A stretch of DNA of 55,099 bases from Ruminococcus sp. (GTDB taxonomy: Bacteria; Bacillota; Clostridia; Oscillospirales; Ruminococcaceae). Below are positions 43,025-51,457 of this stretch, piece by piece. Below the pieces are notes generated by a model. The model had not been told where the DNA came from. It made no database searches and saw nothing but the letters and a program-made list of their open reading frames with translations. Within the stretch, counting starts at the first letter, position 1, and every line of letters starts with the position of its first letter. The stretch lies in contig JAFWWU010000135.1 in the NCBI GenBank assembly GCA_017523285.1, positions 1 to 55,099 on the forward strand, given 5' to 3'. The position numbers were made by a program, and so were the translations under genes.

Positions 43025-43291
43025 ATGTTATTGAAAGAAGAAAAAACAGCTGTTATCGAAGCTAACAGAAACCATGCAACTGATACAGGTTCACCTGAAG
43101 TTCAGATTGCTATTCTTACTAAGAGAATTAACGACCTTACTGAACACTTAAAGGTTCACAAGAAGGATCACCACTCAAGACGTGGTCTTCTTAAAATGGT
43201 TGGTCACAGACGTAACCTCCTTAACTACCTTAAGAAGAAGGACGTTAACAGATACCGTGCAACAATCGAAAAGCTCGGCATCCGTAAGTAA
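43025..43291 (+). CDS. rpsO: 30S ribosomal protein S15
   Basis: 88 residues from ATG 43025 (GAGGTG 7 bases upstream); the in-frame ATG at 43010 contains the ribosome binding site and is rejected. S15 motifs: [49 protein letters not shown]. It binds 16S rRNA helices early in 30S assembly. rpsO-pnp is a widespread gene pair and is kept here. Confidence 0.97.
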   Translation: MLLKEEKTAVIEANRNHATDTGSPEVQIAILTKRINDLTEHLKVHKKDHHSRRGLLKMVGHRRNLLNYLKKKDVNRYRATIEKLGIRK

Positions 43292-43299
43292 GATTTTTT

Positions 43300-43331
43300 T
43301 AAAGGCAGATGGTTTTTACCCTCTGCCTTTA
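43300..43331 (+). terminator. Hairpin directly after rpsO (possible attenuating terminator)
   Basis: AAAGGCAGATGG / CCTCTGCCTTT with a short loop. A T tract precedes the stem rather than following it, so termination is probably partial. Confidence 0.45.
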
Positions 43332-43461
43332 AGTGTTTAATTATCAATGCAGCGCAAGCTTTTAGCATTAAACTGTGATGCATATTTCAGCTTATTATGT
43401 GCGTCAGAGTTTATTGCTAAGGCAGCTGCATAAACACTTTAAAGCGGCACTTCCGATGCCG
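43331..43461 (+). promoter_or_regulatory. Long-range structured RNA between rpsO and pnp
   Basis: Four nested helices: AAGTGTTT (43331-43338) with AAACACTT (43432-43439); ATGCAGC (43347-43353) with GCTGCAT (43425-43431); a 13-nt helix with one mismatch between 43362-43374 (TTAGCATTAAACT) and 43408-43420; and TGATGCA (43376-43382) with TGCGTCA (43400-43406, one G-U). A second hairpin CGGCA/TGCCG follows (about 43445-43461). In enterobacteria an RNase III hairpin at the same place controls pnp; a like role here is inference. Confidence 0.6.
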
Positions 43462-43499
43462 AAAAATGCGGAATAATTTATGCAGATTGGAGAATAAAT

Positions 43500-45617
43500 A
43501 TGTTTGAAAATTTCAGAACATTTGAAACTACTTACGCAGGCAGAAAACTCGTAGTAGAAACAGGCAAGACATGTGGTCTTGCTAATGGCTCATGCTGGGT
43601 ACGCTACGGCGATACTGTTGTTATGGGTAACGTAACAGCAAGCCCTAAGCCAAGAGAGGGTGTTGACTTCTTCCCTCTTTCAGTTGATTTCGAAGAAAAG
43701 CTTTACGCTGTAGGTAAAATCCCTGGCTCATTCCTCAAGAGAGAGGGTAAAGCTTCTGAAAAGGCTATCCTCACATCACGTTGTGTTGACAGACCTATCA
43801 GACCTCTTTTCCCTAAGGATATGAGAAACGACGTTTCAGTTGTTATGACTGTTCTTGCTGTTGACCCTGATAACTCACCTGAAATCGCAGGTATGATTGC
43901 AACTTCTGTCGCTCTCTCTATTTCAGATATTCCATGGAACGGCCCTGTTGCTTCAATCAACGTAGGCTACGTTGACGGAGAGCTCGTTCTCAACCCTACT
44001 CTCGAACAGAGAGCTAAAAACAAGCTCAACCTTACTGTTGCAGGCTCTGCTGAAAAAATCGTTATGATTGAGGCAGGCGCTGACGAAATCCCTGACGACC
44101 TTATGCTCGAAGCTATCGCTAAGGGTCATGAAGAAATCAAGAAAATGATTTCATTCATCAAGGAAATTCAGGCTGAAATCGGTAAGCCTAAGTTTGAATT
44201 CCAGTCTATGGAACTTGACCACGACCTTATGGACGAGGTTGAAGCTCTCGTAGGCGAAAAGGTTAAGGTTGCTCTTGATACTGATGATAAGAATATCCGT
44301 GACGCAAGAATGCAGCCTATCACAGATGAAGTTCTTGAAACACTTTCAGAAAAATACGAAAACCTTCCTGAAATTATCGGCGAGGTTATGTACAAGCTTC
44401 AGAAGAAGATTGTAAGAAACTGGCTCTACGACGGCAAACGTGTTGACGGCAGAGGCATTGACGAAATCCGTCCGCTTGCTGCTGAAGTTGGTATGCTCCC
44501 AAGAGTTCACGGCTCAGGTCTTTTCACAAGAGGACAGACTCAGGTTCTCACTATCGCTACACTCGGTCCTGTAAGTGACGCTCAGAGAATCGATGGTCTT
44601 GATGAAGAAGATTCAAAGAGATATATGCACCACTACAACTTCCCATCATACTCAGTTGGTGAAACAAAGCCAAGCAGAGGTCCCGGAAGAAGAGAAATCG
44701 GTCACGGTGCCCTTGCTGAAAGAGCACTTGAACCTGTTATTCCATCAGTTGAAGATTTCCCATACGCTATCAGACTCGTTTCAGAAGTTCTTTCTTCAAA
44801 CGGTTCTACATCACAGGGCTCAATCTGTGGCTCTACACTTGCTCTTATGGACGCAGGCGTTCCGATTAAGGCTCCTGTTGCCGGTATTTCCTGCGGTCTT
44901 ATCACTAAGGAAGACGGAAGCTGGATGACTATGGTTGACATTCAGGGACTTGAAGACTTCTACGGCGATATGGACTTCAAGGTTGGCGGTACAAAGAACG
45001 GTATCACAGCTATTCAGGTTGATATCAAGGTTGATGGTCTTACTATGGATATCATCAAGGAAGCTTTCGAAAAGACACGCAAGGCAAGATTCTACATTCT
45101 TGACGAAATTATGCTTAAGGCTATCCCTGAATCAAGACCTACTGTTAATCAGTATGCTCCTAAGATGCTCCAGACTAAGATTCCTGTTGATAAGATTCGT
45201 GAAGTTATCGGTCAGGGCGGAAAGGTTATTCAGAAGATTTCTGCTGAATGTGAAGTTAAAATCGACATTAACGATGAAGGTAATGTATTCATCAGCGGTG
45301 TTGACGGAGATAAGGCTAACAAGGCTCTCCAGATTATCGAAACAATCGCAAATGACCCTGAAGTAGGCGCTATCTACAAGGGTAAGGTTGTAAGAATCAT
45401 GAGCTTCGGCGCTTTCGTTGAAATCGCTCCTGGTAAGGACGGACTTGTTCACGTTTCAAAGCTCGATAAGAACAGAGTTGAAAACGTTGAAGACGTTGTT
45501 TCTATCGGTGACGAAATCGTTGTTAAGGTTATCGAAATAGACAAGCAGGGCAGAATTAATCTTTCAAGAAAAGACGCTCTTGCTGATATTGAAGCCAAGA
45601 GAAGCAATAACGAATAA
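43500..45617 (+). CDS. pnp: Polyribonucleotide nucleotidyltransferase (PNPase)
   Basis: 705 residues, normal length. Two RNase PH-like domains (FETTYAGRKLVVETG; second from about 320, IRPLAAEVGMLPRVHGSGLFTRG), a helical linker, then a KH domain (about 565-620, KIPVDKIREVIGQGGKVIQK) and an S1 domain (about 625-695, GAIYKGKVVRIMSFGAFVEI). It degrades RNA 3' to 5' phosphorolytically. CAGATTGGAG lies before the ATG. Confidence 0.97.
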   Translation: MFENFRTFETTYAGRKLVVETGKTCGLANGSCWVRYGDTVVMGNVTASPKPREGVDFFPLSVDFEEKLYAVGKIPGSFLKREGKASEKAILTSRCVDRPIRPLFPKDMRNDVSVVMTVLAVDPDNSPEIAGMIATSVALSISDIPWNGPVASINVGYVDGELVLNPTLEQRAKNKLNLTVAGSAEKIVMIEAGADEIPDDLMLEAIAKGHEEIKKMISFIKEIQAEIGKPKFEFQSMELDHDLMDEVEALVGEKVKVALDTDDKNIRDARMQPITDEVLETLSEKYENLPEIIGEVMYKLQKKIVRNWLYDGKRVDGRGIDEIRPLAAEVGMLPRVHGSGLFTRGQTQVLTIATLGPVSDAQRIDGLDEEDSKRYMHHYNFPSYSVGETKPSRGPGRREIGHGALAERALEPVIPSVEDFPYAIRLVSEVLSSNGSTSQGSICGSTLALMDAGVPIKAPVAGISCGLITKEDGSWMTMVDIQGLEDFYGDMDFKVGGTKNGITAIQVDIKVDGLTMDIIKEAFEKTRKARFYILDEIMLKAIPESRPTVNQYAPKMLQTKIPVDKIREVIGQGGKVIQKISAECEVKIDINDEGNVFISGVDGDKANKALQIIETIANDPEVGAIYKGKVVRIMSFGAFVEIAPGKDGLVHVSKLDKNRVENVEDVVSIGDEIVVKVIEIDKQGRINLSRKDALADIEAKRSNNE

Positions 45618-45626
45618 TATAATTTC

Positions 45627-45660
45627 AGGCGTGTCAAAATTACTGACACGCCTTGATTTT
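45627..45660 (+). terminator. Terminator of pnp
   Basis: Stem AGGCGTGTCA / TGACACGCCT with a 7-base loop, then TGATTTTA. Its 3' end is shared with the -35 box of the next promoter. Confidence 0.8.
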
Positions 45661-45681
45661 ATATAATTTCTGTGCTATAAT
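45653..45681 (+). promoter_or_regulatory. Promoter of apgM
   Basis: TTGATT (45653-45658), 17-base spacer, TATAAT (45676-45681) with TGC before it (extended -10). It overlaps the pnp terminator. Confidence 0.78.
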
Positions 45682-45715
45682 TAATTCGGTAATTTTTTCT
45701 AAAGGAGATTTTTAT

Positions 45716-46924
45716 ATGAAATATCTGGTAATGTTATGCGACGGTATGGCAGACTATCCTATTGAGTCACTCGGAGGAAAAACACCTCTTGAAGCTGCTG
45801 AAACTCCATGTATGGATAAACTCGCTCAGACCGCCAGAGTTGGTCTTGTTAAAACTGTTGCTGACGGTATGAAGCCTGGAAGCGACGTTGCAAACCTTTC
45901 TGTACTCGGCTATGACCCTAAAATCTATTATACAGGCCGTTCACCGCTTGAGGCAGGAAGTATCGGCATAGATATGAAGAAAACCGACGTTTCACTCAGA
46001 TGCAACCTTGTAACTGTAACAGATGAAGAAAATTACGCAGATAAGACTATTCTTGATTACTGCGCAGATGATATTTCTACTGAGGATGCTGAAATCCTCA
46101 TCAAATTCCTCGCCGAAAAGCTTGATAATGATGAGTTCAAATTTTACAGCGGTGTAAGCTATCGTCATTGCCTTATCTGGAATAACGGTACTCTTGACCT
46201 CGGTAATATTACACCTCCACACGATATTACAGGCAAGCCTGTAAAGGATTATGTACCTACTCATCCTAACGCTGCAAAGCTTTACGAGCTTATGCAGAAG
46301 TCATACACACTCCTTAAAGACCACCCGCTTAATAAAGCAAGAGTTGAAAAGGGACTCCGTCCTGCAAACAGTATATGGCTCTGGGGCGAAGGCGTAAGGG
46401 CAAATCTTGACGATTTCAAGGAAAAATTCGGATTGAAGGCATCAATGATTTCAGCTGTTGACCTCCTTAAAGGTATCGGCAAATTCTCAAATATGAATGT
46501 TGTTGATGTTAAGGGTGCAACAGGATATATTGACACAAACTTTGAGGGTAAGGCTCAGGCAGCTATAAACGAATTCAAGAACGGACAGGATTTCGTTTAT
46601 ATTCACGTTGAAGCACCTGACGAATGCGGTCATAGAAACGAAACAGAAAACAAGGTTAAATCAATCTCACTCATTGATAAGCTTGTTCTTGCTCCTGTTG
46701 TGGCAGAGCTTGAAAAAATGGGCGATTTCAGAGTTCTTGTAACACCTGACCATGCAACACCACTCTCACTCAAAACACATACAAATGATCCTATTCCTTT
46801 CTTTATATACGACAGTACAAAGAAATACGACGGTGTAAACGGATTCTGTGAAAAGACAGCTGAAGCAACAGGCTGGTACATAGAAAACGGATTTACAATA
46901 ATGAGTGAATTTACAGGTGAATAA
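45716..46924 (+). CDS. apgM: Cofactor-independent phosphoglycerate mutase (ApgM type)
   Basis: 402 residues from ATG 45716 (AAAGGAG upstream). The alkaline phosphatase superfamily metal sites are YLVMLCDGMADYP (D9), HVEAPDECGHR and VTPDHATPLSLKTHTNDPIP, with substrate-binding KTVADGMKPGSDVANLSVLG. The length and motifs are those of the ApgM branch, distinct from GpmI. It interconverts 3- and 2-phosphoglycerate in glycolysis. Confidence 0.94.
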   Translation: MKYLVMLCDGMADYPIESLGGKTPLEAAETPCMDKLAQTARVGLVKTVADGMKPGSDVANLSVLGYDPKIYYTGRSPLEAGSIGIDMKKTDVSLRCNLVTVTDEENYADKTILDYCADDISTEDAEILIKFLAEKLDNDEFKFYSGVSYRHCLIWNNGTLDLGNITPPHDITGKPVKDYVPTHPNAAKLYELMQKSYTLLKDHPLNKARVEKGLRPANSIWLWGEGVRANLDDFKEKFGLKASMISAVDLLKGIGKFSNMNVVDVKGATGYIDTNFEGKAQAAINEFKNGQDFVYIHVEAPDECGHRNETENKVKSISLIDKLVLAPVVAELEKMGDFRVLVTPDHATPLSLKTHTNDPIPFFIYDSTKKYDGVNGFCEKTAEATGWYIENGFTIMSEFTGE

Positions 46925-46925
46925 A

Positions 46926-46962
46926 AAAATTAAGGGTATCGGTAAAACCGATACCCTTATTA
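46926..46962. terminator. Bidirectional terminator between apgM and the DAHP synthase gene
   Basis: Stem AAGGGTATCGG / CCGATACCCTT with a 5-base loop. The minus strand continues AATTTTTTTA, a strong stop for the DAHP synthase gene. The plus side has ATTATATT. Confidence 0.85.
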
Positions 46963-46968
46963 TATTAA

Positions 46969-47997
46969 TTAAAGAAGCTCAGCAATATCAAGAATAAGCT
47001 TTTCAGTCTTTTCCCAGCCAAGACATGGATCAGTAATTGATTTGCCGTATACGCCGCCGTCAACGCTCTGACAGCCATCTTCGATATAGCTTTCAATCAT
47101 AAGTCCCTTTACAAAGTTCTTGATATCCTCAGAATGACGCATACTGTGGAGAACTTCCTTGCTTATTCTTATCTGCTCAAGATATTTCTTGCTTGAATTA
47201 GAGTGATTTGTATCAACAATAACAGCCATATTCTTGAGATTTTTCTCACAATACGCCTCATGAAGCATTATAAGATCTTCATAGTGATAGTTAGAGATAT
47301 TCTGACCATGCTTATTTGTAGCGCCGCTTAAAATAGCATGTGCGTAAGGGTTGCCGTCAGTTGTAACATCCCAGCCGCCATAAAGGAATGTATGCTTAGC
47401 CTGTGCAGCCTTGATTGAGTTGAGCATAACGGAAATATCACCCGATGTAGGGTTTTTCATACCTGCAGGCACATCCATTCCGCTTGCTGTAAGACGATGC
47501 TGCTGATCCTCAACAGAACGTGCACCAACTGCAACATATGAGAGTAAATCTGAAATATATCTGTAATTCTCAGGGTAAAGCATTTCATCTGCACAAGTAA
47601 GACCTGTTTCCTGAATAGCTCTTGTATGAAGCTGACGCACCTTTATGACACCCTGGAAAATATCCTCATTCTTTGTAAGGTCAGGCTGATGAACCATTCC
47701 CTTATAGCCCTCACCTGTTGTACGAGGTTTATTTGTGTAAATTCTCGGAATAATGAGAATTTTATCCTTAACCTGCTGCTGAATGTCAGCAAGTCTGTGA
47801 ACATAGTCCATAACAGGCTCATCCTTATCTGCAGAACAAGGTCCAATAATAAGAAGAAATTTATCAGATTCACCTGTAAAAACCTTGATAATTTCCTTAT
47901 CTCGCTCAGCCTTTACTGCCTTTACAGCTTCAGGAATTGCATATAATTCCTTGATTTCAGCAGGCTCAGGCATTTTTCTGTTAAACTGCATACCCAT
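46969..47997 (-). CDS. 3-deoxy-7-phosphoheptulonate synthase, class I (AroF/G/H type)
   Basis: 342 residues from ATG 47997 (AAGGAAG upstream); 8 further N-terminal residues in frame lack support. Motifs: LLIIGPCSADKDEPVMDYV, IPRIYTNKPRTTGEGYKGMV, CADEMLYPENYRYISDLLSY, GARSVEDQQHRLTASGMD, GMKNPTSGDISVML, VDTNHSNSSKKY and the C-terminal SITDPCLGWEKTE. It joins phosphoenolpyruvate and erythrose-4-phosphate to begin aromatic amino acid synthesis. No chorismate mutase fusion is present. Which amino acid inhibits it cannot be read from sequence. Confidence 0.95.
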   Translation of the reverse strand: MGMQFNRKMPEPAEIKELYAIPEAVKAVKAERDKEIIKVFTGESDKFLLIIGPCSADKDEPVMDYVHRLADIQQQVKDKILIIPRIYTNKPRTTGEGYKGMVHQPDLTKNEDIFQGVIKVRQLHTRAIQETGLTCADEMLYPENYRYISDLLSYVAVGARSVEDQQHRLTASGMDVPAGMKNPTSGDISVMLNSIKAAQAKHTFLYGGWDVTTDGNPYAHAILSGATNKHGQNISNYHYEDLIMLHEAYCEKNLKNMAVIVDTNHSNSSKKYLEQIRISKEVLHSMRHSEDIKNFVKGLMIESYIEDGCQSVDGGVYGKSITDPCLGWEKTEKLILDIAELL

Positions 47998-48036
47998 AAA
48001 TAATCGCTTCCTTTTTAACAACTTAGTCTAAAATTT

Positions 48037-48065
48037 ATTTTATCACAATGTTATTCTTTTGTCAA
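48037..48065 (-). promoter_or_regulatory. Promoter of the DAHP synthase gene
   Basis: Minus strand TTGACA (48060-48065), 17-base spacer, TAAAAT (48037-48042) with TGA before it. Confidence 0.8.
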
Positions 48066-48678
48066 GAAATCGCTTCCTTTTCTCTGCACAATCTCTCTCT
48101 ATATATAATAGTATAAGAAATATCAGATGTTTTTGTTCTATTTTTCAGAAGCCGTACATATAATTTTTCAAGAAGCAAATCACTTACCATGGTCAAGTAT
48201 ACTCATAAATTCGCTATATTCCTACAAAAAAGCGATTTTTCTACATTCGTTTTTTTAGCTACATAAATTAAATTGTACGATGTTTTTATGTACAAAAAGA
48301 CCGAAAACGACGCAAAATAGCCATTCTGCATATCACCGATATATACTAACAATAAAAACGCTTTTTCTGTGCATGTGTAATAATTTGTTTTAAATATCCT
48401 ATGTATAATATAATATTGCGTAATATTATAATTAATTGTTAGTATTAGCTTTTTAAATCCTTGAATGTTTATTTTTTTCGTCGTTTTGTCTTTTGGCAAC
48501 ATTATTTTTACATCAAGTTCATACTTTTGAAACATTTAGACTGTAAACTCAATACTTGACCGGCAGACAAACACTTCCACAGCATTTAGAGCATAATTTC
48601 TGCCGATATTGAATTATGTGCTTTAAATTCCACAAGAATAACATCAGAGAAATCTGATAAACACGCAAAGGAGATGCA
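48066..48678. other. AT-rich intergenic region before the 3D-domain gene
   Basis: About 610 bases without a credible gene; an open frame at 48203-48535 on the minus strand has no ribosome binding site and a random composition. A TATAAT at 48404-48409 lacks a good -35. Near the right end CGGCAG (48560-48565) can pair with CTGCCG (48600-48605), giving a possible leader hairpin for the next gene. No known ncRNA was recognised. Confidence 0.5.
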
Positions 48679-49353
48679 ATGAGAAAATATATTATCACAT
48701 TACTCTTTTTTATGGGGATATTTACATTTTCGCTTTTCAAATCTGAGCAAAGTCAAAACAGAAAATTCGAAATTGAGGCTGCTGTAAATACAACAACCCA
48801 GCTTGTTACTACAACAACAGCAACCACAACTTCAACAACAGCCGTAACTACTACGACTACAACAAGTGCAACAACCGTTACGACCACAGCCACAACCACA
48901 ACTACAACGACGACAACCACCACAAAAACTACAACGACGACAACTCGTCCACCGCAGACTCAGCCGCCTGTTACTCAGCCTCCGACAGAAGTACAGACAA
49001 CTGTCGCTCAGCCTGATAACAGTCAGGATGCTTCAGCTGAAGTAACTCCTGAAACAGACAGCAATCCATCACAGCCTGACACCTCAAATATGAGATTGCT
49101 CGGCAACCTCAGAATTACAGGCTATGTCGCAACAGGCAGACCAACAGCATCAGGCGTTATGCCTTACGTTGGCGGTGTTGCAATGAGCAGAAAGTACGGA
49201 CTCCCATACAACACGAAAATCTACATTGAGGGTCTTGGCTATTACACACTCAACGATACAGGCTGTAAGCAGGGCGTGGTTGACGTATTCTGTGCATCTG
49301 TAAGCGAGTGTTACGCTCTTACATCATACGCAAATGTTTATGTTGTAGAATAA
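48679..49353 (+). CDS. Exported 3D-domain protein with a threonine-rich linker
   Basis: 224 residues. A basic start and one hydrophobic segment (about 4-20) act as signal or anchor. Residues about 37-90 are nearly pure Thr with Ala/Val/Ser, followed by a Pro/Gln/Thr stretch to about 135. Residues 140-224 form a 3D (double-psi barrel) domain: LRITGYVATGRPTASGVMPY, VGGVAMSRKYGLPYNTKIYI, LNDTGCKQGVVDVF. 3D domains occur in Rpf/YocH/MltA-type peptidoglycan enzymes. Two of the three name-giving Asp positions are kept (DTG, VDVF), while the first (VAVD in relatives) is VAMS. AAAGGAG lies before the ATG. Confidence 0.8.
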   Translation: MRKYIITLLFFMGIFTFSLFKSEQSQNRKFEIEAAVNTTTQLVTTTTATTTSTTAVTTTTTTSATTVTTTATTTTTTTTTTTKTTTTTTRPPQTQPPVTQPPTEVQTTVAQPDNSQDASAEVTPETDSNPSQPDTSNMRLLGNLRITGYVATGRPTASGVMPYVGGVAMSRKYGLPYNTKIYIEGLGYYTLNDTGCKQGVVDVFCASVSECYALTSYANVYVVE

Positions 49354-49361
49354 CAAAAAAT

Positions 49362-49404
49362 GACTGAACACGCTTTTTAAACGCTGTGTTCAGTCTTATT
49401 TTTT
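49362..49404 (+). terminator. Terminator of the 3D-domain gene
   Basis: Stem GACTGAACACGC / GTGTTCAGTC, then TTATTTTTTG. Confidence 0.88.
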
Positions 49405-49466
49405 GATTACGACTATTTTAGACAAATTATTACATAATATTTTACTATAATTTACCTGTCAACCTC

Positions 49467-49496
49467 TTGACAAAGCACCTCTGATTGTAGTAAAAT
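49467..49496 (+). promoter_or_regulatory. Promoter of pfkA
   Basis: TTGACA (49467-49472), 18-base spacer, TAAAAT (49491-49496). Confidence 0.78.
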
Positions 49497-49540
49497 AGAA
49501 ATATATGATTTTTATTTCTTAACGAAACGGAGATATAGAT

Positions 49541-50503
49541 ATGATTAAAAAAATCGGTGTTTTAACAAGCGGCGGCGACGCTCCTGGTATGAACGCTGCA
49601 ATCAGAGCTGTTGTAAGAACTGCTTTGAGCAAGGGTATGGAAGTTTACGGCATCCGCAGAGGCTATGTCGGTCTTATCAACGGTGACATTTTCAAAATGG
49701 ACGCAAGAAGCGTTTCTGATATTATCCGTCAGGGCGGCACTATGCTTTATACAGCAAGATGTCCTGAATTCAGAACTGAAGAAGGTCTCCAGAAAGCTAA
49801 GGCTACTTGTGAAGAGCTTGGTCTTGAAGGTCTTGTTGTAATCGGCGGTGACGGTTCATTCAGAGGTGCTGCTGACCTTTCAGCAAGAGGAATTCACTGT
49901 GTTGCTCTCCCTGGCACTATTGACAACGATATTTCTTGTACTGATTACACAATCGGTTACGATACAGCTATGAACACAGCTATGGAAATGGTAGATAAAC
50001 TCCGTGATACTTCACAGTCACACGACAGATGTACTGTTGTTGAAGTTATGGGCAGAAACGCTGGTTTTATCGCAGTTAATACAGGTATCGCTTGTGATGC
50101 TATCGAAATCATCACAAAGGAACTTCCTTATGACCTTGATGCTATCGCTAAGAAGATGCTTGAAGCTAAGGCTAACGGCAAGCAGAACTTCGTTATCGTA
50201 GTTGCAGAAGGTATCGGCAATGCTACTGAAATTGCTAAGATTATCGAAGAAAAGACACATATCGAATCAAGAGCTACAATTCTCGGTCACGTTCAGCGTG
50301 GCGGTATTCCTACTGTAAGAGACAGAGTTCTCGCTACTGAGCTTGCTTACCACGCAGTAGGTCTTCTCGAACAAGGACTCAGCAACAGAGTTGTTGGTAT
50401 CCGCAACGACCAGATTGTTGACTTTGACATTCAGGAAGCACTTTCTATGGAAAAGCCATACGAATATGAGCTCCATAAGATTGCTGAAGAAATTGCTATC
50501 TGA
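49541..50503 (+). CDS. pfkA: ATP-dependent 6-phosphofructokinase
   Basis: 320 residues. Motifs: GVLTSGGDAPGMNAAIRAVV, VIGGDGSFRGA, PGTIDNDISCTDYTIGYDTA (catalytic TIDND), VEVMGRNAGFIA, VAEGIG and LGHVQRGGIP. GGDGS at the nucleotide site indicates the ATP-using form rather than the PPi form. It performs the committed step of glycolysis. In many Bacillota pfkA lies near dnaE, which matches the dnaE tail seen at 54034-54183. Confidence 0.97.
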   Translation: MIKKIGVLTSGGDAPGMNAAIRAVVRTALSKGMEVYGIRRGYVGLINGDIFKMDARSVSDIIRQGGTMLYTARCPEFRTEEGLQKAKATCEELGLEGLVVIGGDGSFRGAADLSARGIHCVALPGTIDNDISCTDYTIGYDTAMNTAMEMVDKLRDTSQSHDRCTVVEVMGRNAGFIAVNTGIACDAIEIITKELPYDLDAIAKKMLEAKANGKQNFVIVVAEGIGNATEIAKIIEEKTHIESRATILGHVQRGGIPTVRDRVLATELAYHAVGLLEQGLSNRVVGIRNDQIVDFDIQEALSMEKPYEYELHKIAEEIAI

Positions 50504-50533
50504 TAAAAGCTAATAATAACCACAAAAAATCAC

Positions 50534-50562
50534 TTGCTTTATTGTACGTTTTGTAGTATAAT
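50534..50562 (+). promoter_or_regulatory. Promoter of proC, within the pfkA terminator-like hairpin
   Basis: TTGCTT (50534-50539), 17-base spacer, TATAAT (50557-50562). Around it, ATCACTT (50530-50536) pairs with AAGTGAT (50568-50574) and is followed by ATTTTTT, so the same bases may end the pfkA transcript. Confidence 0.6.
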
Positions 50563-50596
50563 AGAGTAAGTGATATTTTTTAAAGGAAGTTTTATT

Positions 50597-51400
50597 ATGA
50601 GTAAAATTAATATCGGTTTTATAGGCACAGGCAATATGGGATTTGCCATTATAAAAGGAATTTTCAATTCTTCAAATCCTGATATTCAGATTTATGCATA
50701 CGATACAGATTCTGAAAAGCTTGATAAACTCAAGGAGTTCGGCGTTATCCCCTGCTTATCTGAAAACGAGGTTGCAGACAAGTGCAAATACGTTGTTCTC
50801 GCTGTAAAGCCTCAGGTTATTGATGTTGTTCTCGATACAATTTCATCTTCCGTTAAGTCAGATACTGTATTGATTTCAATTGCCGCTGGAATTACATCTG
50901 AATTCATCCAGAGTAAAACCCGTCAGGATGCAAAAGTTGTACTTGTAATGCCGAACACTCCGCTTCTTCTTGGTGAGGGGGCATCTGCTCTTTCTCACAA
51001 TGACACTGTTTCAGATGAAGAATTCAGCTTTGTAAACGCTGTTTTCGCTTCATGCGGAAAAACAGCAATAGTTCCGATTGATAAAATGAAAGAAATTATA
51101 GCTATCAACGGAAGCTCCCCTGCTTTTATCTATCTTTTTGCAAAGGGATTTATAAACTACGCTGAATCAGTCGGAATAGACAAGGCTTCCGCAACAGATC
51201 TTTTCTCACAGAGTCTTATCGGCTCTGCTAAAATGATTACAGATTCAGGATATACTATTGATGAGCTTATTAAAATGGTTTCATCTCCGGGTGGAACAAC
51301 TCTTGCAGGTCTTGACAGGCTCTATGAGGGCAAGCTTACAGACGTAGTAAACAATGCCTGTGAAAGCTGTACAAAGCGTGCATACGAACTTTCAAAATAA
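50597..51400 (+). CDS. proC: Pyrroline-5-carboxylate reductase
   Basis: 267 residues from ATG 50597 (AAAGGAAG upstream). The Rossmann start is INIGFIGTGNMGFAIIKG; then VVLAVKPQ, ISIAAGI, VMPNTPLLLGEGASAL, INGSSPAFIYLF and the C-terminal ProC signature VSSPGGTTLAGLDRLYEG. It makes L-proline from pyrroline-5-carboxylate with NAD(P)H. It is followed by two membrane genes on the same strand. Confidence 0.96.
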   Translation: MSKINIGFIGTGNMGFAIIKGIFNSSNPDIQIYAYDTDSEKLDKLKEFGVIPCLSENEVADKCKYVVLAVKPQVIDVVLDTISSSVKSDTVLISIAAGITSEFIQSKTRQDAKVVLVMPNTPLLLGEGASALSHNDTVSDEEFSFVNAVFASCGKTAIVPIDKMKEIIAINGSSPAFIYLFAKGFINYAESVGIDKASATDLFSQSLIGSAKMITDSGYTIDELIKMVSSPGGTTLAGLDRLYEGKLTDVVNNACESCTKRAYELSK

Positions 51401-51457
51401 TCTGTTCTAAAATTCATCATATAATCATATCCTTTAATATGAAAGGAATGATGTATA

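Noticed and set aside
48203..48535. 110-codon minus-strand frame in the intergenic region
   Set aside because: No start signal, low-complexity AT-driven composition and no family resemblance; likely chance.
48795..48950. Simple-sequence tract of ACA/ACT/ACG repeats
   Set aside because: It looks like a microsatellite but encodes the threonine linker with varied Thr codons in frame; it is explained by the 3D-domain gene.
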